The notes below the pieces were generated by a model. The model was not told the DNA's origin, did no database searches, and worked only from the letters and a program-made list of their open reading frames with translations. The translations under genes and the position numbers were made by a program. Of a stretch of 64,000 nucleotides of DNA, positions 1 to 8,411 are shown piece by piece; positions within the stretch are counted from its first letter, which is position 1, and each line of letters begins with the position of its first letter. The DNA lies in NCBI RefSeq assembly GCF_006175985.1, contig NZ_SRSH01000001.1, positions 528,853 through 592,852 on the forward strand, written 5' to 3'. The stretch is from Methylotetracoccus oryzae. Lineage in GTDB: Bacteria > Pseudomonadota > Gammaproteobacteria > Methylococcales > Methylococcaceae.

Positions 1-359
1 TGTTCGACACCGGCTGCGCCCCGAAGACGCTCTACAACTGGGGGGGCTACGAGGACAGCCTGTATCTCCGGTACACGGCTCAGGACTTCGCTCAAGCCGA
101 AACCGAGGTTGCCGGCACTTTGCCGACCACCGCACACCCGTCGCGGGTACCGCCCGGCGTGTACGCGGACTACGGATTTCTGCTGTATCGGCGCGGCGAC
201 TACGCGCGCGCCATACAGTATTTCGAAAAGGAGAAGGCGACCTACCCGGAATCCTCGCTGCTGATGACCAGGCTGATCGATCGCGTCCGGCAGAGAACGG
301 AAGGCAAATCGGGCAACAGCTTGAATACGCCCCCCGCAACGGGAGGAAGCGGCCCGTGA
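1..359 (+). CDS. DUF4810-type lipoprotein, C-terminal part (5' truncated by window edge)
   Basis: Only the last 118 codons are present; the reading frame is open from base 3 and the start lies outside the window. The visible protein begins FDTGCAPKTLYNWGGYEDSL, the YxWGxYEDxLY pattern characteristic of DUF4810 lipoproteins, and continues with a helical segment (PPGVYADYGFLLYRRGDYARA) resembling one TPR. The Cys near the visible start is probably close to the lipobox. Family knowledge: these lipoproteins lie between a CsgG/HfaB-like gene and a DUF799 gene, and a DUF799 gene follows here with a 4-nt overlap. Function of the cluster is unproven; an outer-membrane secretion or assembly complex is the usual guess. 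Confidence 0.8.
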   Translation, partial: FDTGCAPKTLYNWGGYEDSLYLRYTAQDFAQAETEVAGTLPTTAHPSRVPPGVYADYGFLLYRRGDYARAIQYFEKEKATYPESSLLMTRLIDRVRQRTEGKSGNSLNTPPATGGSGP

Positions 360-988
360 AACAGGTGGCACGGGCGGTGTTGCTGGCGCTTTTCGGAGCG
401 CTGTACGGCTGTGCCGTTCACCGGCACGATCTGGCGGCCTTCTACGCCCACCGTCCGCGTTCCATCGTGGTGGTGCCGGTGGTCAACGAGTCAACCGAGA
501 TCTCCGCGCCGACGGTATTCCTCAGCACCGTCACCGCACCACTCGCCGAGCGCGGCTACTATGTGTTTCCGGTCTATCTGACCGGGATTCTGCTACAGGA
601 TCTCGGGCTCTCCGAAGCCGGTCACATACATCAACTGCCGCCGCAACGTTTCCTCGACCTGTTCGGAGCCGACGCCGTGCTGCTGATCACCATCAAGGAC
701 TGGAGCACCAAGTATCTCGTCGTCCAGTCCGCCGTGGTCGTCGACATGGCTTACGTGCTGAAGGATACCCGCACCGGCCTGGTGCTATGGGAATCGCGGC
801 AACCGGTGGTCTATAACTCCGGTGGCGGTGATCCGATCGCGATGGTCGTCTCGGCGGCCCTCAACGCACTGCTGACCGATTACCGCCCGCTGGCGCAGCA
901 GGCGAACGCCAGGGTATTCCTGCCGCCCAACGGCATTCCGGCAGGGCCTTATCATCCGGAGTTTCAGAAGGATCAGGCGCGGTTTTGA
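356..988 (+). CDS. DUF799 / GNA1162-type putative lipoprotein
   Basis: The GTG start overlaps the TGA of the upstream DUF4810 gene (GTGA), implying translational coupling. The 210-aa product has a lipoprotein signal (MKQVARAVLLALFGALYGC, predicted lipid-modified Cys19) followed by a DUF799-like domain with PRSIVVVPVVNEST near residue 36 and a long mixed alpha/beta body. Family knowledge: GNA1162-like proteins are surface or periplasmic lipoproteins whose fold resembles TolB-N/CsgG-associated domains, and they are encoded together with CsgG-like and DUF4810 proteins. The order here agrees with that set. Role inferred: component of an envelope lipoprotein complex. Confidence 0.8.
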   Translation: MKQVARAVLLALFGALYGCAVHRHDLAAFYAHRPRSIVVVPVVNESTEISAPTVFLSTVTAPLAERGYYVFPVYLTGILLQDLGLSEAGHIHQLPPQRFLDLFGADAVLLITIKDWSTKYLVVQSAVVVDMAYVLKDTRTGLVLWESRQPVVYNSGGGDPIAMVVSAALNALLTDYRPLAQQANARVFLPPNGIPAGPYHPEFQKDQARF

Positions 989-1147
989 CCGCAGCGAAGC
1001 GACGCGAAGCCCGCGGGACGCTGACTGCCGTCGAGCCGCAAGTCCGGCGGGTAAGCGATCGTCTTATGGGCATTCCGACGAATCGGGATACCCGATACCG
1101 GACTGGTTCGCGGCAGTTTCAAGCGGCGTCAAACGGCGCTGCTGAGC

Positions 1148-1327
1148 CTATTCAGCCGTCAGCGCGACAGGCTCGGTGGGGCGGCCGTCATCCCTTTCGA
1201 CCGACGTGCCGGCAACGTCAAGAATCGTTTCCACAACCCTGTCCGCGAGCCACGGATCACGCACGCGAATGGCCCGATAGGCCTCGACGAGTTTCGCTTC
1301 TTGTGCGGAGTTGTCTTTTTCGGTCAT
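1148..1327 (-). CDS. small hypothetical protein (59 aa)
   Basis: From the ATG at 1327 the product is 59 aa, acidic and soluble, beginning MTEKDNSAQEAKLVEAYRAI with a helical middle containing RDPWLADRVVETIL. The frame stays open upstream to 1402, but the ATG at 1327 has a G-rich stretch about 8-14 nt before it and gives a compact, plausible protein. I do not recognise the family. It lies alone between the DUF799 lipoprotein gene and the carbonic-anhydrase-like gene, on the same strand as the latter. It could be a spurious ORF; coding potential is suggested only by composition and the candidate ribosome site. Confidence 0.4.
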   Translation of the reverse strand: MTEKDNSAQEAKLVEAYRAIRVRDPWLADRVVETILDVAGTSVERDDGRPTEPVALTAE

Positions 1328-1554
1328 GGCGGCTACCCCCCCAGGTAACGATAAGGTCAATGTTCCAGCGCCGCCTCGCGGCGCGACGGGCCTCTTCGGC
1401 AATTAAGAATCGAAACGGCGCCTCGCGCGGCCGCGTCGAGGTGAAAACGGAACGTTGCGTCAAGCGGTGACGGCGGCCCGATGCGGGTCTTGCTCTGTCG
1501 AATGGCCAGGAAACCGGAGCGGTCGGGGCGTGCGTTCAGCGGTATCCGGAATCG

Positions 1555-2049
1555 TCACAGCAACGATACCTCGCCGCGCATACCCATCAAAAACGAGGTG
1601 ACTCGCAGATTCACCTTCTGCTCCTCTGCCCAGTCAGCGATTTCGCCTTCCAGCAGCCTTGCATACTTCCGGTGCAAGGCAGCCTCCTGTTCCATCTCTT
1701 CCTCGGTATCGCCGAGTTCCGGCGCAACATTGAAAACCTTGTGATAAGCACCGCAGTGCCGGTGCTCCAGTATGTAAACGTCTTCGATTTTGTGCAGGTT
1801 GCAGGCCGCAGCCAAATGATCGAAAAAGACCTTCTTCCAATGCTTGTACTTCTTCGAGCCTCCGCCCAGGGCTCCCAGCGCCGCACCCGCCAGAATCACA
1901 TGATCGTACCGATTCTGCAGATTGTCGTGGTTCATGAAGGAGACCGTATCGTCCAGGAGTCTCGGGTCCATGCAACTGAGCAGCAGCACGGTACCGCGCG
2001 GCGCGGGGTAGGTCAGTTCATCAAACTTCGAAACCTGGGTCTTGGACAT
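1555..2049 (-). CDS. beta-carbonic anhydrase-like zinc protein
   Basis: The 164-aa product (ATG at 2049, GGAG six bases upstream; an in-frame GTG at 2061 is the alternative) carries both zinc signatures of beta-carbonic anhydrases: LLLSCMDPRLLDD near residue 25 (CxDxR: Zn Cys plus the Asp-Arg dyad) and LEHRHCGAYHKVF near residue 95 (HxxC: Zn His and Cys). The intervening segment NRYDHVILAGAALGALGG matches the usual Rossmann-like core. It is shorter than standard beta enzymes (about 200-230 aa) and its C-terminal half is atypical, charged and helical. Likely reaction: CO2 hydration to bicarbonate in the cytoplasm; another zinc function cannot be excluded. Monocistronic; the divergent reductase-like gene starts 385 bp away. 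Confidence 0.7.
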   Translation of the reverse strand: MSKTQVSKFDELTYPAPRGTVLLLSCMDPRLLDDTVSFMNHDNLQNRYDHVILAGAALGALGGGSKKYKHWKKVFFDHLAAACNLHKIEDVYILEHRHCGAYHKVFNVAPELGDTEEEMEQEAALHRKYARLLEGEIADWAEEQKVNLRVTSFLMGMRGEVSLL

Positions 2050-2434
2050 TAAGTTCTCCACTGCGATTTCGGGAGCCGAGCACCCGCTGCGGCAGGAGGC
2101 GCCGATTTGAAGCGATACGCGGCAGCAAGATGGCGGTTTCCTCGGCTCTCGAAGCCTCGGTGAAAACGCGGTGAAGGCTACCCACGCTCATGTCGGAAAC
2201 TTATCCGGCGACGACAGGCGCGTCAAGCGAAAACCAATCGACGCGCGTTGCGGAACTCCGATCTCTTCGTGCCACCCGAAAGCCGAACGCATTCGGAAGA
2301 GGCGGAGTCGACCGGCCCAGACCATGGGCAATGCGCCGGGCGAGCGGCAGTCAGGGTCGACTCGCGTGGCCGGGCTGAGGGAAAATGCTGCTCGGGGTGG
2401 CCGCTGGCGGGTCGAGTGAGGGGGACAAGAGGAG
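2050..2434. other. intergenic, divergent promoter region
   Basis: This stretch separates the carbonic-anhydrase-like gene (minus) from the reductase-like gene (plus) and must hold both promoters. I see no convincing -35/-10 pair, repeat or small gene. The short frames found here lack ribosome sites and recognisable content. Confidence 0.5.
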
Positions 2435-3214
2435 ATGCAAGAGCCGATTGTCGTTGTCGGGATGGGTGAAATGGGCGAACTGTTCGCCCGCGGTTTCCTG
2501 AAGCGCGGACATCCCGTATACCCCGCGCTTAGGGGTATATCCCTGGCGGAGTTGGCTGCGACCGTGCCGGAGCCGGGCCTCGTCATCGCCGCCGTCGGGG
2601 AAAATGACCTCGCATCCCTGCTGGAGTCGATCCCCCCGAGCTGGCAAGGGCGCCTGGCGCTGTTGCAGAACGAGTTGCTGCCGTACGACTGGCAGCGGCA
2701 CGGGATCGTGGACCCGACGGTCATCGTCGTCTGGTTCGACAAGAAGAAAGGCCGCCCTTTCGTCGCGGTACTGCCGACCGCCGTCGGCGGTCCCCGCAAG
2801 GAAAGCGTACTCGAGGCGCTGCACGCGCTGGAGATCCCGTGCTATCCGGTGCAGCGCACTGAACTGCTGTATGAGTTGGTCAGGAAGAATCTTTACATCC
2901 TGACGATCAACATCGCCGGCTTGCGGCTGCCACCGGGCAGCACCGTCAGCCAATTGTGGGCACATCATCGTCCGCTGGCCGAGGCGGTCGCTGCGGAAGC
3001 CCTCGACATTCAGGAACGGCTGGCCGGCGCCCCCCTGCCACGTCCCCGACTTCTCCAAGGCATGCTAGAGGGCTTTGACGGCGACCCGGACCATATCTGT
3101 ACCGGCCGCACGGCGCGCCAGCGGCTGCAGCGGGCACTGGCCATCGCCCGGAGCTCGGGCATCACGGTACCCACCATGGCGGCCATCGAACTCGAATTGT
3201 CTGCCTCCGGCTGA
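2435..3214 (+). CDS. ketopantoate reductase-like NAD(P)-binding protein
   Basis: The 259-aa protein opens with IVVVGMGEMGELFARGF, a GxGxMG dinucleotide-binding loop at residues 8-13, followed by a Rossmann-type half. The C-terminal half is mainly helical (residues about 150-250), as in ketopantoate reductase or 6-phosphogluconate-dehydrogenase-like folds. Overall similarity to PanE is loose: the classical PanE catalytic Lys and the Ser/Asn/Glu substrate set cannot be placed with certainty. The ATG at 2435 directly follows GAGGAG. Inferred role: cytosolic NAD(P)H-dependent oxidoreductase acting on a small carboxylic acid, substrate unknown. It stands alone, with the repeat-bearing gap downstream. 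Confidence 0.6.
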   Translation: MQEPIVVVGMGEMGELFARGFLKRGHPVYPALRGISLAELAATVPEPGLVIAAVGENDLASLLESIPPSWQGRLALLQNELLPYDWQRHGIVDPTVIVVWFDKKKGRPFVAVLPTAVGGPRKESVLEALHALEIPCYPVQRTELLYELVRKNLYILTINIAGLRLPPGSTVSQLWAHHRPLAEAVAAEALDIQERLAGAPLPRPRLLQGMLEGFDGDPDHICTGRTARQRLQRALAIARSSGITVPTMAAIELELSASG

Positions 3215-3900
3215 ACCGCGGGACCCGCCCATCCGCGTGCGCATGGGCCAGGATCGCAAACTGCATCCTCACGGTTTTTCCCCTCGACCAGCAGTTTGGC
3301 GTTTTCCGACGCGACCACCCGGATTCAAACCCCGCCGCGTCCCAGCAGCAAACGTAACCATTCACCCTAACCTGGCTTGGTGGTGGAAGCGGGCTGGGAG
3401 GGAGAGACCGTCTGCGGGAGGGAACCCGCAGTCGAGCCAGGGACGGATTCACGGCGTGTCTCGGACTCCCGGCCCGCTCCCGCGAAAGGGGGGCGTGAAC
3501 AGTTACGCAGCGAACTCCCGCCACCCGCACTGCGCCTGCAGTTACGCGGTCCCGTGACCATCCGCTCCGGTTCCGGCACGAACCGTAAGACGCGTCGGCA
3601 ATCCGCTCGCGCATCCCTCTCCCAAGCTTAAACCCTCGACCCGGACGACCCAATAAAGCGGGTCTTTCCGGGCTTCTCCGCGCTCGGGCTCCGCGTGTTC
3701 TGGCACTGGCGACATCGCAATCGACCAGCCATCCGCGTAGCCCGTGGACGACACCAAGGCCGGCACCGTCGGCTCTCTCCCCCAAAAGTCAGTGGAAGCC
3801 AGCACTCGCCCGGCCGTCCATCCTGTCAGGAGAACTTACAAAACTAGATCGTTCGGTTTACAACCAAGAGTAAACAATTGATAAAAAGAAAAAATTTTGG
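3215..3900. other. long intergenic region with MITE-like repeat and AT-rich upstream element
   Basis: No protein gene is supported here. It contains the 153-bp palindromic-ended element (3354-3506), then about 330 bp of unremarkable GC-rich DNA. A markedly AT-rich block (about 3838-3900) ends directly at the sigma54-type promoter of the FKBP/multicopper-oxidase cluster. The AT-rich block is a reasonable place for IHF or an upstream activator, but no enhancer consensus was recognised. Confidence 0.6.
3354..3506 (+). repeat. MITE-like dispersed repeat, copy 1 (153 bp)
   Basis: The element starts GTAACCATTCACCC and ends GGGGGCGTGAACAGTTAC, so its ends are imperfect inverted repeats (GTAACYRTTCA). 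A second copy lies in inverted orientation at 61626-61781. The two share long identical internal blocks, for example GAGACCGTCTGCGGGAGGGA and GGGACGGATTCACGGCGTGT, and differ by small indels near the left end and in the middle. An internal hairpin (GCGGGAGGGAACCCGC) is present. No ORF is conserved between copies, so it is non-autonomous; the mobilising enzyme is not in this window. Confidence 0.85.
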
Positions 3901-3918
3901 CTGGCACGCCCACTGCTA
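3901..3918 (+). promoter_or_regulatory. sigma54 (RpoN)-type promoter for the FKBP-MCO cluster
   Basis: The sequence CTGGCACGCCCACTGCTA has the -24 GG (3903-3904) and -12 GC (3915-3916) separated by exactly 10 bases. It matches TGGCACGNNNNTTGCT at all but one defined position. An AT-rich block lies immediately upstream and transcription would begin near 3927, leaving a leader of about 94 nt before the FKBP ATG at 4021. Sigma54 promoters need an enhancer-binding activator; none is encoded nearby. Confidence 0.7.
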
Positions 3919-4020
3919 AAGCCCCTACAAAAGAAAGTGAAATTGGCCAGGCCAATCTCCGTCTTTCACCTATCTTTTGGATTGTTTGGACTGGATCACA
4001 GAAATTACCGGAGAACTCAG

Positions 4021-4767
4021 ATGAACAAGATCGTGTTGCCCCTTCTGATGGTGCTGTCGGGTACTGCCCTGGCAGCCGAAACCGGCCAAAGCCCGGCACC
4101 CCGCACTGCCGATGACGAACTGCTCAACTACAGCGTCGGCTATCAGATCGGCGAGGATTTCAAGCGCCAGAGTATGCCGGGCAAGCCCGAGGCTCTGTCA
4201 CAAGGCTTGATGGACGCATTGTCCGGTAAACAGCCCACGGTGAACCGCGTGGAAATGACCCGCGTGCTGGCGGACTTCAAAAAGAAGATGGTGGAGTCAC
4301 AGGTCCTCACCGAGAAACAGGAAGCCAAGGCCCGCATCCAGGCGGCAGACGAAGTGTTCGCCAAGAACAAGGCCGACCCGAGCGTCGTGAAGCTGCCAAG
4401 CGGTGTGCAATACCGGGTGCTGCAGGACGGTAAAGGCACCCCGCCCAAGGCTGGCGAGGTCGTCACGATGAAGTATCAGGCGTCGATTCTGGGCGGCTAC
4501 GTGTTCGACCAGACCGGCGACAAGACCAAGGAATACGAGGTCGACAAGCTGATCAAGGGCTGGAGCGAAGCCATGTTGCTGATGCAGCCGGGTGCAAAGT
4601 GGGAGGTCTTCATCCCGGCCAGCCTGGGCTACAAGGGACACACCCCGCTGCGTGATCGCCCCATCAAGCTCGAAGTGGAACTGGTTTCGGCAGGTCCGGC
4701 CAAGCCGGGTTCGGCGGAACCGAGCACGGAGGAGCAGGCCCCGCACAGCGGACATCACCCGGGCTAG
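4021..4767 (+). CDS. exported FKBP-type peptidyl-prolyl cis-trans isomerase (FkpA-like)
   Basis: The 248-aa protein starts at the ATG at 4021, with GGAG seven bases upstream. A signal peptide (cleavage after TALA, residue 18) is followed by an FKBP_N-like dimerisation helix region (about 30-110, with LLNYSVGYQIGEDFKRQ) and an FKBP domain (about 120-220). The FKBP domain retains FDQTGD, LIKGWSEAM and the active-site region LGYKGHTPLRDRP. Family role: periplasmic proline isomerase/chaperone. The C-terminus is a His-rich tail ending HSGHHPG, which could bind metal. It is the first gene behind the sigma54-type promoter and lies 68 bp before the multicopper oxidase, so it may assist folding of that large, proline-rich enzyme (inference). 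Confidence 0.9.
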   Translation: MNKIVLPLLMVLSGTALAAETGQSPAPRTADDELLNYSVGYQIGEDFKRQSMPGKPEALSQGLMDALSGKQPTVNRVEMTRVLADFKKKMVESQVLTEKQEAKARIQAADEVFAKNKADPSVVKLPSGVQYRVLQDGKGTPPKAGEVVTMKYQASILGGYVFDQTGDKTKEYEVDKLIKGWSEAMLLMQPGAKWEVFIPASLGYKGHTPLRDRPIKLEVELVSAGPAKPGSAEPSTEEQAPHSGHHPG

Positions 4768-4835
4768 AGACGACGCCCCCCACAGTTTTATCGATCGCTC
4801 CTTGAGCGCTCATCGCATCATGAGGTGAAAACAAT

Positions 4836-7781
4836 ATGAAAACCAAACACGACGAACTGTCCTCTCCCCCCAGCCTGAACGATGGGGCAGAGGCTCGGTG
4901 CGCCCGCATCGATGCGGCGACCGTCAGCACGTTATCGGTGGCGATAGCGATGCTGCTCGGCAGCAGCGGTGCCAGCGCGATTCCCATTCCAGGCGGCTCG
5001 CTGAACCCGATCCGCATTCCGAAGTACGTGTCGGACCTGCCCATCCCACCGGAGATGCCGGACAGCACGGTGCAGCCGGAAAACCCCTCGGGGTGCGTGA
5101 CCGACATGACGCAGTTGCCCGCGATCGACCCGAACAACCCGCCGGCGGACATCCCGGCCGCACCGTACACCTGCGGCACCAATGGCGTTCCCAATGCGCA
5201 CTACAACATCGCCCAGCGCCAGTTCCAGCAGCAGATCCTGCCGAGCAACTTCCGCCCGACCACGGTGTGGAGTTACGGCCGCGCGGAGGATCCGATTCCT
5301 AACGGTCCGGCACCGCAACCGCTGAGTTCCGGCTCTTCGTTCAACTATCCGGCCTTCACGATCGAGAACACCGCTGGCGAAGTCCACAGCGTGCGCTGGA
5401 TCAATGAACTGGTAAAACTCGATCCGAACACGGGCAAGCCCTACCCGGCCCAGATCGTGACGCCCGGCAGTTGCACCGCAGACCTGACCAATCTGGTCTG
5501 GAACTGCACGCAGCCCAGCGTCATGAAAAATGCCGACCGCAAATTCCTGCCGCATGTGCTGAAGGGCTCGGTCGACCAAAGCCTGCACTGGGCCAAGCCG
5601 AACCAGGATATTGCCTGCGATCCGGCGCATTTTGCCGGCGCCACGGTCGACTGCACCCCGGCCCTGAACGATCCGCTGATCAAGGAAGCCTACACTGGTC
5701 CGATCCCTATGGTCGTGCACGTGCACGGCGCCCATGTCAACGCGATCAGTGACGGCTACTCCGAAGCCTGGTGGCTGCCGGATGCGTCCGACATCGATCC
5801 GCTGACCTACGCCCTGCGCGGCTCCAAGTACGACCAGTTCGACAAGACCAACGCGGTGCCGGGCTCCGCGTTCTATCAGTACGAGAACAATCAGCCGGCT
5901 TCGATCGTCTGGTATCACGACCACGCGCTGGGTATGACCCACAACAACGTCTATGCCGGACCCGCCGGTTTCTGGCTGCTGCGCGGCAACTATACCGATC
6001 CGGTCTCCAAGGCGACCATCACCGACATTTCGGCGCAACTGCCCGGCGGCCAATCGCCGTTCGGTCGGCCTACCCACCCCAGCAAGACCTACACCGTCAA
6101 CGGCGTGGCCCAGCCGGGTTGCGATCCGAATTTCGACACGGCCTGCCGCGAGCAGATCCGCGACATCCCGCTGGCCATCCAGGACCGGTCGTTCAACACC
6201 GACGGCAGCCTGTTCTATCCGACCAGCCGCGCCTTTTTCGACATCGTCGATCCGAACGTAATGATTCCGTTCATCGGAGATCCGGTGTCTGGCGTCACCA
6301 ACTCCTCGATGTCGGACATCGCACCGATCTGGAACCCGGAGTTCTTCGGCAACTCGATGGTGGTCAACGGCAAGACCTGGCCCATCATGCAAGTGGCGCC
6401 GGAGCGCTATCGTTTCCGCATCCTGAACGGCACCGACGCGCGCTTCCTCAACCTGGCCTTATTCGCTTACCCGCCGCAACCGGGCAAGCCGCATTCGGTC
6501 ACCAATCTGGAACTGTTCAACTTCGCCCAACGGCAAACCGGCGGCGTGCAGGAAATTCCGTTCTTCCAGGTCGGATCGGAACAGGGTTATCTGCCGAAGG
6601 TAGCGATGATCAGCACCGGCTACGCGCTGTCGCTGAACAAGGGCCAGGCCATTCCGGCAGTGACCGTCTTGCCGGGCAACACCCGCAACCGTCCCAACCC
6701 GGTACCCGCAGGCTGGTGCAATCCGCGGGCGGCGGTACCCAACCCGATGGACCCGGGCTGTGAGCAGGCCCTGCTGCTCGGGCCGGCCGAACGCGCCGAC
6801 GTCGTAATCGATTTCAGCGCCCTGCCGGACGGCACCTACGTGCGCATGACAAACAAGGCGGCGGATGGTCCGTTCGGCGGCTTCCCGCCGCTGATCCCGA
6901 CCGATGACGGATCGACCGCGCAGGTCATGGTGTTCCAGGTAAATCATGCGATCCCGGTGGTCGGTGGTGACACGCCGCCGAACCAGTTGACCATGCCGAC
7001 CGATCCGCAGTTGACGGGCAAGAAGGTGATCAAGACCCGGCAGGTCAGCCTCAACGAGTCCACGTCGGATAACGTGTGCGTGGTGGTCAACGCGCTGACG
7101 GCAGCGATCAGCATCGTGCTGGACCCAAACGATCTGGAACTGTACCCGGATGGCATCAAGCCCTTTGGCGACATCCATACCCTGTGCAACATGATGATCG
7201 ATGCGGACGGCAACCCGCTGTTCGGCGTTCCTTACCTGCCGCGGGCGGCCGAACTGGGCACCATGCTGGCGCCAGCCAAAGTTGGACCGGCTGCGGGCTA
7301 CTACCGCCCCAGCTCGCAGAAATGGATGGATGCGATCCGCCAGGCACCGAAGACCGGTTCGGTCGAGACCTGGGAGATCTACAACAACACCATCGACGCC
7401 CACCCGATCCACCTGCATCTGGTGCGCTTCCAGGTAGTGGACCGGGAGCCGGCCCAGCAGATCCTGGATCCGTTCAACGGCACGATCATCGGGGCCCGGC
7501 CGCTCTCGCTCGCGGGCAGGAAACAGAACCGTCCCGCGCTGCCGAATGAGATCGGCTTCAAGGACACCGTGATCAGCTACCCCGGCGAGATCACGCGGGT
7601 CAAGGCCTTCTTCGATACGCAGGGACTCTATGTCTGGCATTGCCACATCGTTGAACACGAGGACAACGAGATGATGGTGTCCTATTGCATCGACGCCACC
7701 ACGGGTCAGGCTTCGAAGAGCGGCCAGTGCACCAGCCCGGGCGGCAGCGCCCCGGCGGTTCCAGTCGTCCCCGGCTCCTGA
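4836..7781 (+). CDS. large exported multicopper oxidase (981 aa)
   Basis: All four copper motifs are present: HVHGAH (H295, H297), WYHDHA (H361, H363), HPIHLH (H856, H859, H861) and WHCHIVEHEDNEMM (H935, C936, H937, H941, M946). These give a T1 copper with axial Met and a trinuclear T2/T3 centre. A hydrophobic segment at residues 28-48 ending GASA after a long hydrophilic leader is the probable signal sequence. At 981 aa it is nearly twice the size of CotA or CueO (about 510). The spacing from motif 2 to motif 3 is about 490 residues, so large insertions separate the cupredoxin domains. Substrate unknown; metal oxidation (Mn, Fe, Cu) or phenolics/bilins are the family options. AGGTG precedes the ATG. 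It is flanked on both sides by exported FKBP isomerases. Confidence 0.9.
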   Translation: MKTKHDELSSPPSLNDGAEARCARIDAATVSTLSVAIAMLLGSSGASAIPIPGGSLNPIRIPKYVSDLPIPPEMPDSTVQPENPSGCVTDMTQLPAIDPNNPPADIPAAPYTCGTNGVPNAHYNIAQRQFQQQILPSNFRPTTVWSYGRAEDPIPNGPAPQPLSSGSSFNYPAFTIENTAGEVHSVRWINELVKLDPNTGKPYPAQIVTPGSCTADLTNLVWNCTQPSVMKNADRKFLPHVLKGSVDQSLHWAKPNQDIACDPAHFAGATVDCTPALNDPLIKEAYTGPIPMVVHVHGAHVNAISDGYSEAWWLPDASDIDPLTYALRGSKYDQFDKTNAVPGSAFYQYENNQPASIVWYHDHALGMTHNNVYAGPAGFWLLRGNYTDPVSKATITDISAQLPGGQSPFGRPTHPSKTYTVNGVAQPGCDPNFDTACREQIRDIPLAIQDRSFNTDGSLFYPTSRAFFDIVDPNVMIPFIGDPVSGVTNSSMSDIAPIWNPEFFGNSMVVNGKTWPIMQVAPERYRFRILNGTDARFLNLALFAYPPQPGKPHSVTNLELFNFAQRQTGGVQEIPFFQVGSEQGYLPKVAMISTGYALSLNKGQAIPAVTVLPGNTRNRPNPVPAGWCNPRAAVPNPMDPGCEQALLLGPAERADVVIDFSALPDGTYVRMTNKAADGPFGGFPPLIPTDDGSTAQVMVFQVNHAIPVVGGDTPPNQLTMPTDPQLTGKKVIKTRQVSLNESTSDNVCVVVNALTAAISIVLDPNDLELYPDGIKPFGDIHTLCNMMIDADGNPLFGVPYLPRAAELGTMLAPAKVGPAAGYYRPSSQKWMDAIRQAPKTGSVETWEIYNNTIDAHPIHLHLVRFQVVDREPAQQILDPFNGTIIGARPLSLAGRKQNRPALPNEIGFKDTVISYPGEITRVKAFFDTQGLYVWHCHIVEHEDNEMMVSYCIDATTGQASKSGQCTSPGGSAPAVPVVPGS

Positions 7782-7798
7782 CAACCCGGCCGCCTCCC

Positions 7799-7828
7799 GG
7801 TACCGGCGCCCAATCGGGTGCCGGTATC
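7799..7828 (+). other. intergenic hairpin between MCO and second FKBP
   Basis: A 13-bp stem with two G-U pairs and an AATC loop (inner arms GGTACCGGCGCCC and GGGTGCCGGTATC) lies in the 90-bp gap after the multicopper oxidase. There is no following U-run, so it is more likely an mRNA stability or partial-attenuation element than a full terminator. Confidence 0.5.
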
Positions 7829-7871
7829 CGGCAGGCCCTCGCCCTGACCGAACGAATTTTGGAGAAACATC

Positions 7872-8411
7872 ATGAACTCTTCACGTCCCACGCTCTTCGG
7901 GATCCTGCTGGCCCTCGCTGCGGTGCCGATCATCGCCACGGCGCAGGCCGTGGACCCGGCCCTGGCACCCGTCGATCCAGCGGCAGCCCCGATCGAAGTC
8001 ATCCCCGACGCGGACCGGATGGCCGGCGCACCGACCGACCCCGCCACCGCCGCCGCAGCGACAGCGGCGCCGACGGCAGCCAATCCAAATCCGATACAAC
8101 GCTTGCCGAGCGGCGTCCGCTACCGCGTGCTGAAGCTTGGCAAGGGCCCCTTGCCCGATGCTGACGACATCGCATTGGTGAGCTATGTGGCAAAGATCCA
8201 GCATGGCCCGATCTTCGACCAGTCCGGTCCCAATCCGAAGGCCGTCCGGGTCGGCACGCTGATCCCCGGTTGGGCCGAGGTGATGAAGCTGGTTCCGGTA
8301 GGCACCCGCTGCCAGATCTGGATCCCGGCCAATCAGGCTTTCAAGGGCAATACCCCGCTGCGCGGGAAACCGGTCGCGATCACCATGAAACTGCTCAAGC
8401 TCAACCCATAG
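7872..8411 (+). CDS. exported FKBP-type peptidyl-prolyl isomerase, short form
   Basis: The 179-aa product has a signal peptide (cleavage near ATAQA, residue 26), an Ala/Pro-rich linker (about 27-75) and a single FKBP domain (about 78-178). The FKBP motifs IFDQSG, LIPGWAEVM and KGNTPLRGKP closely parallel the first FKBP of the cluster. It lacks the N-terminal dimerisation region of FkpA. The Tyr normally found in the active-site loop (YKG in the first copy) is Phe here (QAFKGN), which may lower isomerase activity. GGAGAAACATC precedes the ATG. A hairpin without a U-run (8429-8454) follows. Probably cotranscribed with the multicopper oxidase and likely arisen by duplication of the upstream FKBP domain. 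Confidence 0.88.
   Translation: MNSSRPTLFGILLALAAVPIIATAQAVDPALAPVDPAAAPIEVIPDADRMAGAPTDPATAAAATAAPTAANPNPIQRLPSGVRYRVLKLGKGPLPDADDIALVSYVAKIQHGPIFDQSGPNPKAVRVGTLIPGWAEVMKLVPVGTRCQIWIPANQAFKGNTPLRGKPVAITMKLLKLNP

Noticed and set aside
4932..7784. Two long minus-strand frames (486 and 441 codons) opposite the multicopper oxidase
   Set aside because: Antisense shadows of the copper enzyme; composition rich in Arg, Asp, Gly and Val without any motif.
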